Part shown: piece after piece, positions 34,421 to 46,117 of the stretch | How the letters are laid out: each line of letters begins with the position of its first letter | Position numbering within the stretch: position 1 is the first letter of the stretch | Assembly (NCBI GenBank): GCA_002150815.3 | Contig: NDFF03000382.1 | Location: forward strand, 124,001-188,000 | Direction: 5' to 3' | DNA length: 64,000 nucleotides | Source of the DNA: Grammothele lineata | Lineage: Eukaryota; Basidiomycota; Agaricomycetes; Polyporales; Polyporaceae | Program-made: the position numbers and the translations under genes | The notes under the pieces: model-generated | What the model was told of the DNA's origin: nothing | Databases searched by the model: none | What the model saw: only the letters and a program-made list of their open reading frames with translations

Positions 34421-36326
34421 TTACCGCCATACCTCGAAGAATCGGCGCCGTTCACCTACCCTCACGCCTCTACAGCTAGTAAGATCCAAACTAGCCAATT
34501 TCTCGCAGGCATCGATGACCGGGAAAAGACCAGCACCTATCAACGGTGCATATTCAATATTCAGACCAAGACACTTTGTTGCCAGAACGGAAGGAAAGGT
34601 CGCAACTCACTGCTGAATTTCGTACCGGCCAACTCGAGTGTTTGTAGATCAACGCAGGAAGCCAGGAACGGTGCAGCTTCGTCGTCTACTGACGTGTTGT
34701 TCAGGTTCAGGTGCATAACTCGCGGAGGGCCCTCGTCTGCGTTGTCGGGATGTGCGAGGCCCTCAAGGTGGGACGAGCGTAGCGAATTGATTCCGGAGAG
34801 ATTTAAATGCTGTGATACACGAGACATGAGGATATTCGCTGTAACCCTTCTGCACTGCTGGGAAAATCACAGACCTTGCACCGCCGGCCTACCTTGCGCA
34901 CGAAGTAAGCGAGCGCCGCTTCCGGCCCCCTGCGCCCAGTAAGCCCGAGCTTGTTGTTGCCGACCAGGTTTACGCGCTCGAACGTCACGTCGGCATCCTT
35001 GCCTACAATAAGCGCGTCTGCGATGGCGCGGAGAATGTCGTCCGTCATTATCATCGCAGACGAGTTCGCGATTGCGGCTGTGGAGCCCGGTCCACCCCCG
35101 AGTGCGCCCGCGGCGAGGTTGCGGAGACGCGGAAGGCCGGAGACGAGTGCGACGAGCACTTGGCCGGAGACTTTGGTCGATGTCAGTGCGAGCTTCTCTA
35201 GACGCTCTCCCGCCGGGCGGATAGGGTGCTTGACGAGCGTGAAAGAGAGATCAAGGCGTTCGAGATTCGGGCAAGCGGTAAGGATGGGGTCTATGACAGC
35301 GTCGCTGAGCGGTGCTTGGCGAAGCTTGAGGGTGCGCAGCTTAGGCAACTGGAAGTCGCCGGTCTCGCCGAGAGCTGTCCAGAACTTCGAGACAGTCGCG
35401 TCTGTCTAGGAGGCGGATCGGTTATGGTATGTATAGAGGGCTGTCTCTGAATATTTGGAGAACGACTAACCCAATTCGGTATGCCGGCGACTTTTAGAAC
35501 CTCGAGTTCTTTGCAGTTGAGTAAGAGAGGTGCCAAGGACGCTGCGGGAACAGCAGTATAGCTCAAGTTGAGGACTTCCAAAGCTTGACAGTGTCTTGCC
35601 ACCGCCTCTATCGTCTTCTGCCCTACTTTTGTACATCCCCTGGGACGGTCGCATACTACCGTATGAGCCTTGCCATTGTAGAATCGAGGTGAATAAAGTG
35701 ATTACCTCAGATTGAGCTTCCTCAGAGACGGGAGTTTTGCTACTACAGCAGCAAAGACGACATCTGATATCTTTGAAAGGCCCGTTAACTGTAGCTCACG
35801 CAATGTATCCTTTGTAGGTATGTCCCCAATAGCGTGGATGGTTTGCCGGCCTACTGCTGGCAGTTCCTCGCTGAGGATGATCACGTTACCGCGTAAGAGA
35901 TACTGTTCGGATATATGAGCTTCTGTAACCATATAGAGAGGGGTCGCCTACAGTAGTAATAAACCCATGGTTTAAAAGGGTGGGACACGTATTCCGCAGA
36001 GCTGTAAAGACCCTCTGAGCAAGTGCGTCGGGCAGTGCCTTCAACCACCACTTCGCGTCCTCCCACGACTCGCTCTGCGAAAGCTTCAGCAGATTCTCCG
36101 CGAGAGCGCGAATGCAAAACGTCGACAAAGCCGGGAGGTGCCCTGACGGAAGAACGCGTACAGACAGTGCAGACGCGGTGGGTGCACTTGCTTGTGCCTG
36201 CGGGGTCGGCATGTCGTCATCGGGCCCGGGCAGCCCTAACTCGATGGTTCTGCGACGTTTCGCGGGGGGGAGAGACTCCCCTGGCCGTATACGCCGCACT
36301 CTGTAACCACGACGGCCTCCGTCCAT
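34421..36326 (-). CDS. Leucine-rich-repeat (RNI-like) protein
   Basis: Six exons (36326-35952, 35902-35706, 35639-35471, 35405-34893, 34809-34611, 34536-34421) give 522 aa. A basic N-terminus (PAKRRRTIEL) could be a nuclear signal. Residues about 60-125 contain WWLKALPDALAQRVFTALR. Cysteine-containing leucine-rich repeats follow: LRELQLTGLSKISDVVFAAV, ALEVLNLSYTAVPAASLAPLL, LRTLKLRQAPLSDAVIDPIL, LERLDLSFTLV, and near the end CEKLASLDLTSCRGVRVGER. Such arrays are found in Amn1-like and F-box substrate receptors, but no clear F-box is present, so a ubiquitin role is only an inference. It is convergent with the GH74 gene, 167 bp apart. The first intron uses the second of two AG sites (acceptor at 35903-35905), which alone keeps the frame. 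Confidence 0.82.
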
Positions 36327-36700
36327 GTGCCGAGGTACGTTGTTATCGACCTTTGTGTTGCTTTGTTCCGCCTGAAAGCCAGTCGTTGGTGGTGCCAGTC
36401 AGCCGTGAGTTGGCGCTCCGCCGGCTCCGAAAGTAAGTACCACCTGGCACAGCTTTCACACGCCCATTGTACGACAACGTAAGGCGGGTAAGTTAAGTAC
36501 AATACGGTACGTTTCGTGGAGCGAATTCCAATGTAAATCTAACAGAGCACAAGTCCGCTGTCCGTCCATACGAGCATGCCGCATCTTGAACAGACCCTGG
36601 AGACATTCAAACCCTTTCTCCAAAACTTGAATGAATACTACTAGAATAGTAGAAATGTCAGCAGAGTACTATCGTACGTTAAGAGGCGACAACTCACCGA
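36327..36700. other. Intergenic region
   Basis: About 370 bp between two minus-strand genes. AT-rich with a small inverted repeat (ctactagaatagtag, near 36640). No gene recognised. Confidence 0.4.
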
Positions 36701-38333
36701 TTACCAGATTCGCAAGTTCCAGAGCCACAACCCTGATAGAACGAAGGCGAAAGGCGCAACGGTGATCCGCCACAGTATCGCTTCGACCGATTTCAAAGTT
36801 CTAGGTGTGGTCTTCTGTCCGAACATAACAAGGATTGCATCAGGGAACTGAACGAGAAGAATGTGTACGAGATTCAAGGGGGCAGGAAAGTAGTATGGGT
36901 TCCTGTACGCAGCAACAACACGGGCAAAAGCCTGCCGCGCCTCAAGGCCGACGACCTTCGAGTACCGGTCCCAGGATGAGGGCCGTAACCCATCTTGTGA
37001 GGCTAGGAGTGGATGTATGACAACTGCACTGCCCAGTGCGCTACCTAGAAGTAGAATGATCAGGATGACTAAAAGAAATGCGCCGATCCGGGTTTCCATG
37101 GGCGAGGCGGCGGCGTTGAGGGGTGTGGGCAGAGATGCCATATACTGATAGAGGGAAGCCGACATAAGGAAGAAAGATACAAGGAATGCGGGAACAAAGA
37201 ACGCAATGACGGGTATAAACATTCGTGACAATCCTTGCCGCACAAGCACGGATAGTGGGAGTATGTCGTCGGGAGAGAACAAGAATGTCGGACTTGGGTG
37301 CACAGGGAGATGAAGTAGCACGAGCACCCATGCGAACATGGCAAGTAATGCCACGAAGGCAAAAGTGTTTACAGGAGGAGTCGAGGGTAGGAATGGTATG
37401 AAGCATAGTAGAATGATCCCGAATGGGATGCTTGACGGAGACCAACGGCGACAGACCCTAGCAAGCGCGTATAAGGTGATGAAAGGACCTCTGAGATCGG
37501 CTTCGTCCAGAGAAGACGGGAAAAGCAAATAGTTGCAGTAAGCCCAGAGGAAGGCTAGCATGACCAAGAGGTCAAATAGATGCAACACGCTACATTACAT
37601 TTAGCAAATCTGACTGAGGTAGGGCAAGCTAGGACATACCGAGGCGTCCCGTTGCCGTCGATTAGTTGGTTTATTCGAGACACTACATCGTCTTCGAGGA
37701 TGTGGGCGGTGGAACCATACTTCCAAGTGTCATAGATACTGAGTTGGATTAGAGAATGGGTAAGGAGGAGTACCGGGGCGTCCCCGTCCAGCAAAAAGTC
37801 CATCACTGAAGGGAACGGTGAAGTGAATTCGCGCATCGCGGGGCAACCAACTCACCACGTATAGACAATCTAGAATCAGGGTAGAGAGGGTACGCGGTCC
37901 ACAACACTTCTTCAACCTCCGCCGGAGAGCCTTCTTCTGATACGAAATGCGCCCACACCTGCTCGACAAGGGCGTCGACATCGCGAGCCGCTGTAACGCG
38001 TCGTCGCCCTTGGCTCCATTGAATCCATATGTCGCGCCCGCGCGGCGATCGCTCCCTGAGGTAAGAGCGAAAGTACAGCAGAGCACAAATAGCAAAGGCG
38101 ACTCTCTGAGAACGCGAATGGAGGACGTGGGGAGATAGATTGTCGATCGTATACTTGCTGATGTCCTCCGCATACATCTCAGCCACAAACGGGCCGATGT
38201 GGGGAAGGTCTGAGGCATTCAGCGGTGACCCTGCTAGAATGGACGAAGCAGGCTGTGGTCGATGACTAGCGCTTGGGAGAAGAGGAGTACGCTCTGAGGG
38301 TGTGGGGGCGAGAGGTGACTGCAAACCGTCCAT
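36701..38333 (-). CDS. Polytopic membrane protein, function unknown
   Basis: Three exons (38333-37856, 37805-37640, 37589-36701) give 510 aa. The N-terminus carries SERTPLLP, an acidic-dileucine-type endosome/vacuole sorting signal often found in fungal vacuolar membrane proteins. Residues about 1-215 are mostly soluble. From about 215 on there are seven to eight hydrophobic helices, including LHLFDLLVMLAFLWAYCNYL, FGIILLCFIPFLP, MFIPVIAFFVPAFLVSFFL, GAFLLVILIILLLGSALGSAV and a final VAPFAFVLSGLWLWNL. I do not recognise the family by name. The consistent splice phases and membrane topology support a real gene. Confidence 0.75.
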
Positions 38334-38531
38334 AGTGCCGCTTCAAAAGCCTCACGATACCTTGGACGGAGAAGACAGCGGATGAACGTGAACAAGCTCA
38401 CCGCAGCCGCGGAAAACACATCCGCCACGTGTCTACATGTCCATGGGCGCCTCATCAATAGCAGTGACGCACTAAGCAGCGTGAGAGGACACCTCTCTCT
38501 TCAGCCGACTTCCTTGCCTTGAGCCTCTATC

Positions 38532-40032
38532 ATGAGCGCAAACACGCCCTTGTTCGATACGATTGAAGCGGACGAGCCTGAATACGAGCAGCGAACGTCG
38601 GCGCACGGCAACATCACAAACACAAGACCTGCTCCCGCTCCTTCCAATGCTCGACCTGCAACACAACTAGCTTCCACTCCAGGCGACGCAGAATCCGGTA
38701 CGTTTCGGAGATGGAAGCTTGTGACATACTGGAGAGACCCGTTTGTCTTATATTGTGTATAGGGCTTGCTGGGATACTCAGACAGGTGAGTCCGTCCTCT
38801 CAATTGTGCTAGGTTGGTTTATAGTAACTCAAATCCGGACACGCAAAAGTCTGCGCACCCTGCCGTGCTCTTCTTTCTCTACACCTTTCGCACGGCGGCG
38901 ATAGCTGTATATATCTTGTGCGGCTTCTTTATCTCCAACTATGTGCTATCTGTCAGTATATCACTACTTTGACTTCCGTCAGTCGAGCTGAGGTTGTCCA
39001 CATCACCACAATATCAGTCCGTGATTGTCGTAGTCTTGCTCGCGATGGACTTTTGGAATTGCAGGGTATGTGTTCTCTCCCGACAACTGTGTGTCACTCC
39101 TAAGGTAACATTTTGTTTATGCAGAATGTAGCAGGGCGACGTTTGGTCGGCCTACGTTATTGGAACCAGGTGCGTCCACATTCAACGCATTTTGCCATAC
39201 CTCTGACCGCGAGCGCATCCGCGACTGTCTCTAGGTTGATGATGACGGCGAAAGCTACTGGGTCTTCGAGAGCCGTGACGTGAGTGCATGGCCCTCCTGT
39301 GAATTTGGCCCACTGCCAACACCTAAAATGGCCTTTCTCCTCTCGTAGCCGTCTCGCCCAGCGAACCCGATTGACTCTAAGTGAGTTCGCCACGCCGTAA
39401 CCGCCTCGCTCTTTCGGTGCCGCTGACCGTCTCTTGTTGGTATCCAATCCACGTGCGAGTCGAGCAGGATGTTCTGGGTCAGTACACGCCAGAGTCTGCT
39501 TCTCCGATGATGTCATTGTACTGATGCTACCTACTCTTTTTCCCTTTCGACGCATCCGTTTTGATTCTCCCTCCCCGCTCCCCACCACCTCCTTTCGCGT
39601 CGACTACTGTATCTAGATCGCGGTGTACACGTTCCCGGCGTTGTGGCTTGTCCTCCTCATCGTCTCTATCCTCAAATTCAATCTCTCGTACGTCCGAAAT
39701 ATGCTCGCATGATTGCACATTATCCTGATGCATCTTGGCCCTCGCCCCTGTTTACCTTTTCACGCCTCTCATAGCTTCGTGCCCATCGTCGTCCTCGCGC
39801 TCGTCTTCAACATTACAAATGCGGTTGGCTTCACGTATGCGTGCGTACCCCATGACCCACGCCTTCCTCTGCTCATCACGCTTCTTACACTCAATACAGA
39901 GACCGTGACGCGAAGCAAAAGTGGGCAAACAACCTCGCTTCTTCGGGCTGGAGCATGGGCATCGGCGGGCTTGGCGGGCAGATCCTTACAGGCGTGGTCA
40001 AGAATAGCGTTGGCCGCGTCTTCCGTGGCTGA
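38532..40032 (+). CDS. TVP23: Golgi membrane protein Tvp23
   Basis: Eleven exons give 246 aa: 38532-38697, 38763-38785, 38850-38951, 39018-39065, 39125-39169, 39235-39279, 39349-39380, 39468-39477 (10 nt), 39617-39687, 39775-39840, 39900-40032. After a polar N-terminus of about 60 residues come four hydrophobic segments with family motifs: [72 protein letters not shown] and [24 protein letters not shown]. Tvp23 is a tetra-spanning late-Golgi protein of the Tlg2 compartment and contributes to vesicle traffic. KMFWIAVY can be assembled only through the 10-nt exon. Exon density is very high for a protein this short. Confidence 0.95.
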
Positions 40033-40616
40033 CCGCGACAAGGGTGATCATTGCGGCTGTAGGCAATCAGCGACCATATCGGCGTTTGCGGTCGCGAAGG
40101 TATTGTCATCGACGCCCAGGATATATGGTACGGCAGCGTCCCTTTATTTGTGCTGTACACATCATGACTATTAGCTTTCATAACTTATTGCATACTGTAG
40201 TGGTCTTCGACTTCTAAACATTAAGCGGGTAGCTCTCGAGTCTTCGATACGCTTGTCATGCTGAAGATGACCGACCAGAGCCGCACCCCTCCCTTTACTA
40301 ATGGGCACTCATTAAGTCGTCGACTCCCAATAAGAGGTGATGGATAATTCTGTTGATGTTTGTGACCACCGCCTACAAAACTTGTCATACGCTGCCATTC
40401 TCTTTGTTGTATATGAAAGTGAGATACGATTTCTCTCATAGGAGTCAAACAGTGGTATTGAGCCTGAGTTAGCGAGTGTATGGCTGGGAGAGTAAAGGAC
40501 TACAAGGTGGTTGACTCAAGAAGTCACGAACACGATCGTATCCAGTACTAGGATTAACCACTCATCAGAAGCTAGAATTTTGGGTGATCTACGAACTCAC
40601 CGTGTTTGCTACTAAG
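40033..40616. other. Convergent 3' intergenic region
   Basis: About 580 bp, AT-rich, between convergent TVP23 and BTB stop codons. Nothing recognised beyond presumed 3' UTRs. Confidence 0.45.
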
Positions 40617-41588
40617 TCAACACTCGTCCTGCAGCTTATCAATAGCGGCCTTGAGTTGTTCAATGAAAGCACCAGGAAGGAGAAAGTAGATGAGTCGCCC
40701 CCTACAGTCCTCACACTTCACGGCGGGCCCGACATCAGCGAAGAAAGGGGCACTGCATACGACCGTACTGGTCGGGACTTCTTGTAGATGTGGCCGGGCA
40801 CGGTTGACATAGACCGGCCACCAACACATGCCCCCACACGATGGCTTTCCCCCAGGAATCTTCTCCCAATCAATGGCTTGCGGTCTGGAAGGCTGCTCGA
40901 GGATTGACACGGCCGTGAAGGCCCTCTCGCGGTGAAATGTCAGGAGCTGGTAGATGTCCTCGATAGGAATCTCTTCTCCAAAAACGGGTGAGTTGGGCCA
41001 CCGAGCAGGCGATGTGAGCATTGCACGTTTGGCAAGGCTAGACACATCGTCCATACCGAACTGCTTGGCGATGCTGTACACCCGGATGGGATCCTTGTCG
41101 ACGAAACGAGAATTACATAACGCATTCTTGATAGCCTGGAGGGCCGAGCGCATTTGGTACTTGACCGCAGCGTGTAGAATGTCCGAGATATCGTCGATGT
41201 CAAAAAGGGCGGGATCAGGGAACGGGTAGATGAAGTGTAGCAGTGTCTCGATAACAACGTCGGTTTCTGGCACTTGGATCTCGGGAAGCGATGCCGCAGG
41301 CCGCTTGGATTTTGGAGTCGCTTTCGTGATCGAGCCTATCATGGACGCAAGAACCGGCGATGCAGTGGTTATGAGAACCTGTGAGACCTTGAATGGGGTG
41401 TCCGCGGAAGTACGGATGATGAGGTCGGCATGGCCGGAATTGAATGGGGGAGGAGCGGTTCTGCGGATGCAGACAAATTCGATGGAGGGGGAACGGAGAC
41501 GAGTGCGCTTGAACGGAGAGGATGTGATGTCGTTCTCCGCTAATCTCTTCCTTTGCAAGGATGTTGCAGCTCTGCTACTGCGCGACAT
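40617..41588 (-). CDS. BTB/POZ domain protein (paralogue 1)
   Basis: A single exon of 323 aa. A basic start (KRLAENDITSSPFKRTRLRSPS) precedes a BTB domain at about 50-150: HADLIIRTSADTPFKVSQVLITTASPVLASMI, then LPEIQVPETDVVIETLLHFIYP and DILHAAVKYQMRSALQAIKNAL. The region after the BTB (VYSIAKQFGMDDVSSLAKRAML) and a C-terminal cysteine-bearing segment (CGGMCWW, CEDCRGR) are shared in outline with the second BTB gene at 50136. Such proteins are numerous in Agaricomycetes and may be cullin-3 adaptors, though this is not shown for this group. The lack of introns contrasts with most neighbours. Confidence 0.88.
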   Translation of the reverse strand: MSRSSRAATSLQRKRLAENDITSSPFKRTRLRSPSIEFVCIRRTAPPPFNSGHADLIIRTSADTPFKVSQVLITTASPVLASMIGSITKATPKSKRPAASLPEIQVPETDVVIETLLHFIYPFPDPALFDIDDISDILHAAVKYQMRSALQAIKNALCNSRFVDKDPIRVYSIAKQFGMDDVSSLAKRAMLTSPARWPNSPVFGEEIPIEDIYQLLTFHRERAFTAVSILEQPSRPQAIDWEKIPGGKPSCGGMCWWPVYVNRARPHLQEVPTSTVVCSAPFFADVGPAVKCEDCRGRLIYFLLPGAFIEQLKAAIDKLQDEC

Positions 41589-43919
41589 CGTCTTCTATCT
41601 TCCTTGGGGCAACTGACGACCGCGACGCGTTCACTACGGTAGCGCATAAGTTGAGGTAACGCGGCACATGATAGCGTCACACCGCGTCGCCGTCACGCGA
41701 AGTCGGGTATGTCCGAGGCGGCCCACCGCGGCCCAACGCCGTGTGCCGGGTGCCCAGGCCTCAAATATTAATGACGTCGTTCGACATCGAGCGGGTAGAA
41801 CGATCGATCAGTCCCCCTTTGATGCCCTCTTCTTGGAGATATCGCATGTTCGTACTTTTTGGCCACAGCCAATGTATATGTATATGTGTGCCAGTTCTTC
41901 TAAATCTCACCACACGATGATCTCACGGTCAGCTCATCACCAAGTTTCACATATAGAGTCCGAACTGCTGTCAGTCGAGATGTGCCCGGGACTGGCTCCA
42001 ACACTGTTGAGAGCTTGTGGTTGTCGTAGTATCGCTTGCGATGACCTGCTAGAGATGTTCGACAGCTCTCACTCATAAACCGCTCTCATATAGTCCGAGT
42101 CGGGGAGCCACCAGTGAGCAGTCCGTTTGTTCCGGGCCAGCCGCCGGCGATTCCAGATTCCATCCATGACTCCGGATTGATAATGACGACGGAAGTCAAG
42201 TATATACATACGAACTGCTCGAGTACCACGAAGTGCGTACCTTCGCCTCGATCTGTACATAACATCTGACCATCCCTCTTTCTCCGCGCCTTGAACCCTA
42301 TCAACTCCAGCAAGCCCGCCAAACCACAGCGGCTTCGCCACCCCGAGTACGTAGCTGATCGCATCCCGTCATTCGTCGTTTCGTCATTTGCATCGCGCGA
42401 ACCATGCTAGGTATTCCTGGCCAGTACCGTCACAGACCGCAGTCCCCCCAGGTTCCTGGATAATGACATCGTCGTGCTTATCCGCAGCGTTGCGCTTCTT
42501 TTCCTCCCTCGACGTGTCCGCTTGAGCTTCCGTGTCTACGCCCGCTTCCTTTCACACCGACTTCTGCGTTCGCGGCGCGCCCACACGTCCAGACCGCGCT
42601 GCATGCAAAGTGTGCGTTCTCGCCGCGGCAGCACGCTCTCCTTATCGCGCCCTTCCTCGAATCCGACCTTTTACAACGCTGTGCAACGCTGCCCGTCCTT
42701 GCCACCCGCTCACACGCCGGCGCGCTCACCTGACTAGTACCCTAAGCCTCGTCCCTTCAGGCAGTATGGATGCCGTCGGCTCCATCTACGTACCGCTGGA
42801 TTCACGTCGTTCTTCGGCAAGCTGCTCGACGCTTCTCGCACTTCACATAGGGTCTCGCCGCGATGTGAAGTGGACGTGGTCCTAGATCACCAATCTCTCC
42901 CCTTTGAACAGGTACTGACGAGAGCGGGGTTCAGCGCGCCTTCTGCGACTGACCGCGACAGTGACGGTGATCGGGGTCAGGCCGTCAAGGGTCCTCAGCC
43001 GTATTGACATCGTCGATCGCGGGGCAGCCGCTGCCTGCCATCTATCTGCCTATGGCGTTGCCCTCACCGTCCGATATTGCTGAGCGTTCTGACATATTTG
43101 CGTCCCGTCAACCCTCTTGTGCTGTACATGTCGCGACTGCCAGCTTTGCTCTCACATTATCCGGCATACTCGGCCCAGCATCCCCCCAGGACATTCGAGC
43201 GTATTCCTCTTTTTTCATTGCTTTGTGTCCTTGTTCCGCTCTGCGGAGCGGATGTGTCGTGACCGCGCAGGATGTACGTACGTGGGAGAGAGCCAGAACG
43301 CGAAGGGTCGAAGGAAAAAGCTATGCGACAGAACAGGAGGCAGCAGAACAAATGCGGGGAGATATGCGGGCCTGGAGCTGGAGTGGGGGACAGGAGGACA
43401 GGGGAGGTGTGGAGTGCGGAAAGGTATGCTTGGGGAGTCGGGGGTCGATGCATGTGAGGAAAGCTCGAGACGGAGGGGAAAGAAAAGAGGATGATATATA
43501 ATACAGACAGCCGGATGCGTGCGAGAACGGTGCCGGGAAAATGCTGCAAACCGGGAAGGAGAAAAAGTCCAAAAATGCGTATGGACATGAACAAGGAACG
43601 TGAAAGTATGTCGTCGTGAAGATGCACAGCGAAGCGTCGAAGGATGAAAACGGGGGCCACGATAATGATATATGCCAGATGTGCCGGAGACCTCGCATAT
43701 AAAGACAATCAATCAGTCGAAATGACTTGAGACAAATGCGACGAAACAGTCCAAATTGCTGTGAATGCGAAGATGAATGAATAAAGAGAAAGAACAGATA
43801 AACGGGAAATGCGAGGGATCCGGGATGTGACACGGATGAAGCGATGCGCGGTCGGAGACGTGAGACGGGACAGGGGGCATAGACATAGTTAGGCATGTGT
43901 CGCACATGGAGTGCACATC
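41589..43919. other. Long intergenic region
   Basis: About 2.3 kb. Frames such as 42474-42737 (plus) and 43157-43708 (minus) are low in complexity or Arg/Ser-rich with no family motif. The part nearest 43920 is purine-rich and probably includes the phosphatase 3' UTR. No tRNA, repeat pair or gene relic was recognised by eye. Confidence 0.4.
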
Positions 43920-46117
43920 TCACGCCAACCACCCTCGAACGTCCACGCGGGACGATGCGACAGTGGGTGTAACGGGCGTCGCGAGGCCAATGAACGACTT
44001 GCGCCGACCACCATCGGCCCTGAACGTTGCGACGCGGGGCGTCGACAACGTCGGGAACGGGAGAGTGTTCGAAGATGTGAGCGTAAGTGTTGAAGGCGTG
44101 CGCGCGGCCGCGAGCGTCGGTGAGGGCGGGAAGACGAAGAGTGTCTGGGAGGGTGTCGCGAGGGGCGCCGAAGGCCGACTTTTGGGCGGCGTCGACTTGA
44201 GCGAGAGTCGGAGGTGTGCGGGGGGCGTCTTCGGCTTACAGGACTCGGTGCGCGGCCGGGGCTGGCTGTTCGACGCACAAGAGTTGACAGGGATGATAGG
44301 GGAGGCGGGCACTGCGGGGAGGATGCCAAGCGGAGGAGGGCGGCGGCGGGGTTTCGCGATGCGGGAGGCGCGAGGAGTAGTAAGATCAAACGAGGACCTG
44401 ACAGCGGTCGCGGGGACGGGAGGGAGGGAGAATGACGACTTGTACGCCGGTGCGGAAGGGGGCAATGTGAGACCCGGCGGCCGGCGGATAGGCCGCGCAG
44501 TGAGGCATGCCGACTGTGGTGGGTTGAGTTCAACGGCGGAGTCGCCGCTGGCCTCGTCTTCCGTCGGCTCACCGCTTGAGCTGCGGGCACCGAAACTAAC
44601 GCCGTCAAAGTCCCGGCGGATACCCAGGAGCTCCTGCTCCTCGTCCTCCTCCACAAGGTCCTCGCTAAGCACACTGCCGTTAGTGAGAACACTCGCTACG
44701 GAACCTTTCCGCTTGCGACCAGGTCCATACTTGGACCGCCATGCTGCGCCCATACCGATGCCACCGCCAGTGCCAGTGGAGCTGAGCGATGACGACGAAT
44801 GTTTGCGAGCGAGGATACGATCCTCCATGGCCTGATCGAGAGCCTTGGCCTCCTGTATTACATCCACGCTCTCGCGGCCGTCCTCGCTGTCTGTCTCCAA
44901 TGCCAGACGACGACGGCTCCACTCCTCTTCTGCAGATATCTCCGATGGCGTCGGAGAGCTGTTGCCGCCCTTCAAGGCGCGCTCATAATCGAGGAGTTGG
45001 TATATTAGTCTGTTATGATAGGACCGTGAGCTTCCCAAGCACTACACTGCTGACAGACTGTGAGACTGACGACATATTGGGGCCGACATGTTTGCTTTTT
45101 TCTTTGACAAAAGAGTAGGCGCCTTGCATTCCCTTCAACGCCCAGATTTCGGGCGGGACATTCGGGGAACGCTGAGCTGCCGCTCGCATGACGAGGGCGA
45201 TGACTAGCGTCGCTGAGCGCGAAACGCCACATTGGCAACTACACAACGCCACATGAGATCAGCCCCGTCCCGAAACAACATGGTGACGACACGGCTGGTA
45301 CGCACTGGATGAGCACGCCATCGCCACGCTCGGTGGCCTGATCGACGTATGCGAACGCGGCGGGGAAGCCTTTAGTAACGAGATCCGACTGTCCATGGGA
45401 CCAATGCAGCTTGAGATAGTGCATGGCGGGTCTGCCGCTGGGTAGATGCGCGGGGCGATAAGTCGAGTCAGGGCTGGTAGGGGTCGGTGCCGTCGTCGCA
45501 TTCAAGTCTGGCGTGGACATAAACGGGCGAGAGAGTTGTTGCTGCTGAACGGAGAGGTCAAAGTCGGTCTGAACCTCTTTGGCCACGTTCAAGATCGATC
45601 TGATGCCCCGTTCTCGGAGGCCGGGCCAATCTCGAACATTGTCCTCCGAACCAAGCCATATGCCAGGCAAAATCTGTATGGGTCCGTCGGCGTAGGGTAC
45701 GGTGGGCGAGCCGTCGCCGTCCTCGCCCTTTCTACGGAGCAGATGGGTGCTCGTATTTGGGAGGGAGATGACCGACGGGCGGCGTTTGGCGAGCGCGGCA
45801 GGGTCGGGGACGATCGCGGGGGGCTCGCGGGGCTCATTGGGAGCGTGGCCGAGGGAGGTTGTGGAAGACTGAGCCGATGGTAGAGTGATTGAGAGCTTCT
45901 TCATGTTTCGGAGGGATCGAGGCTTGCTGGGGGAGGGGAGGATAAAAGAATCTGCGTCTGAAGTGGTGGAAGAGAGGGTGGAAGCAGAAGCAGAGCTGTC
46001 GCTCGCGAAGAGGGCTATGCCGGGGTTGAGAGCGGGGGTGTCGATGTGAAGTGGGGCAGGGGGACCCTTGCGGCGTGGGGGAAGGGCATGCGGCGGGCGA
46101 GGAGTTGCTGCGTCCAT
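43920..46117 (-). CDS. Dual-specificity protein phosphatase (Msg5-like)
   Basis: Three exons (46117-45306, 45238-45071, 45009-43920) give 689 aa. The N-terminal 190 residues are Ser/Pro-rich. The phosphatase domain (about 195-340) contains QILPGIWLGSEDNVRDW, GIRSILNVAKEV, MHYLKLHWSHGQSDLV and the active site HCQCGVSRSATLVIALVM (the HCx5R signature, Cys about 272 and Arg 278), completed across the first intron. The downstream helix region MQGAYSFVKEKSKHVGPNMSLIYQLLDYE is typical of fungal MAP-kinase phosphatases. The C-terminal 330 residues are disordered and Pro/Ser-rich. It probably dephosphorylates Thr and Tyr of a MAP kinase. The Msg5 link is by domain similarity only. Confidence 0.92.

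Noticed and set aside
42474..42950. Arg/Ser-rich frames with hydrophobic start
   Set aside because: No family resemblance, no plausible exon continuation and frames open on both strands.
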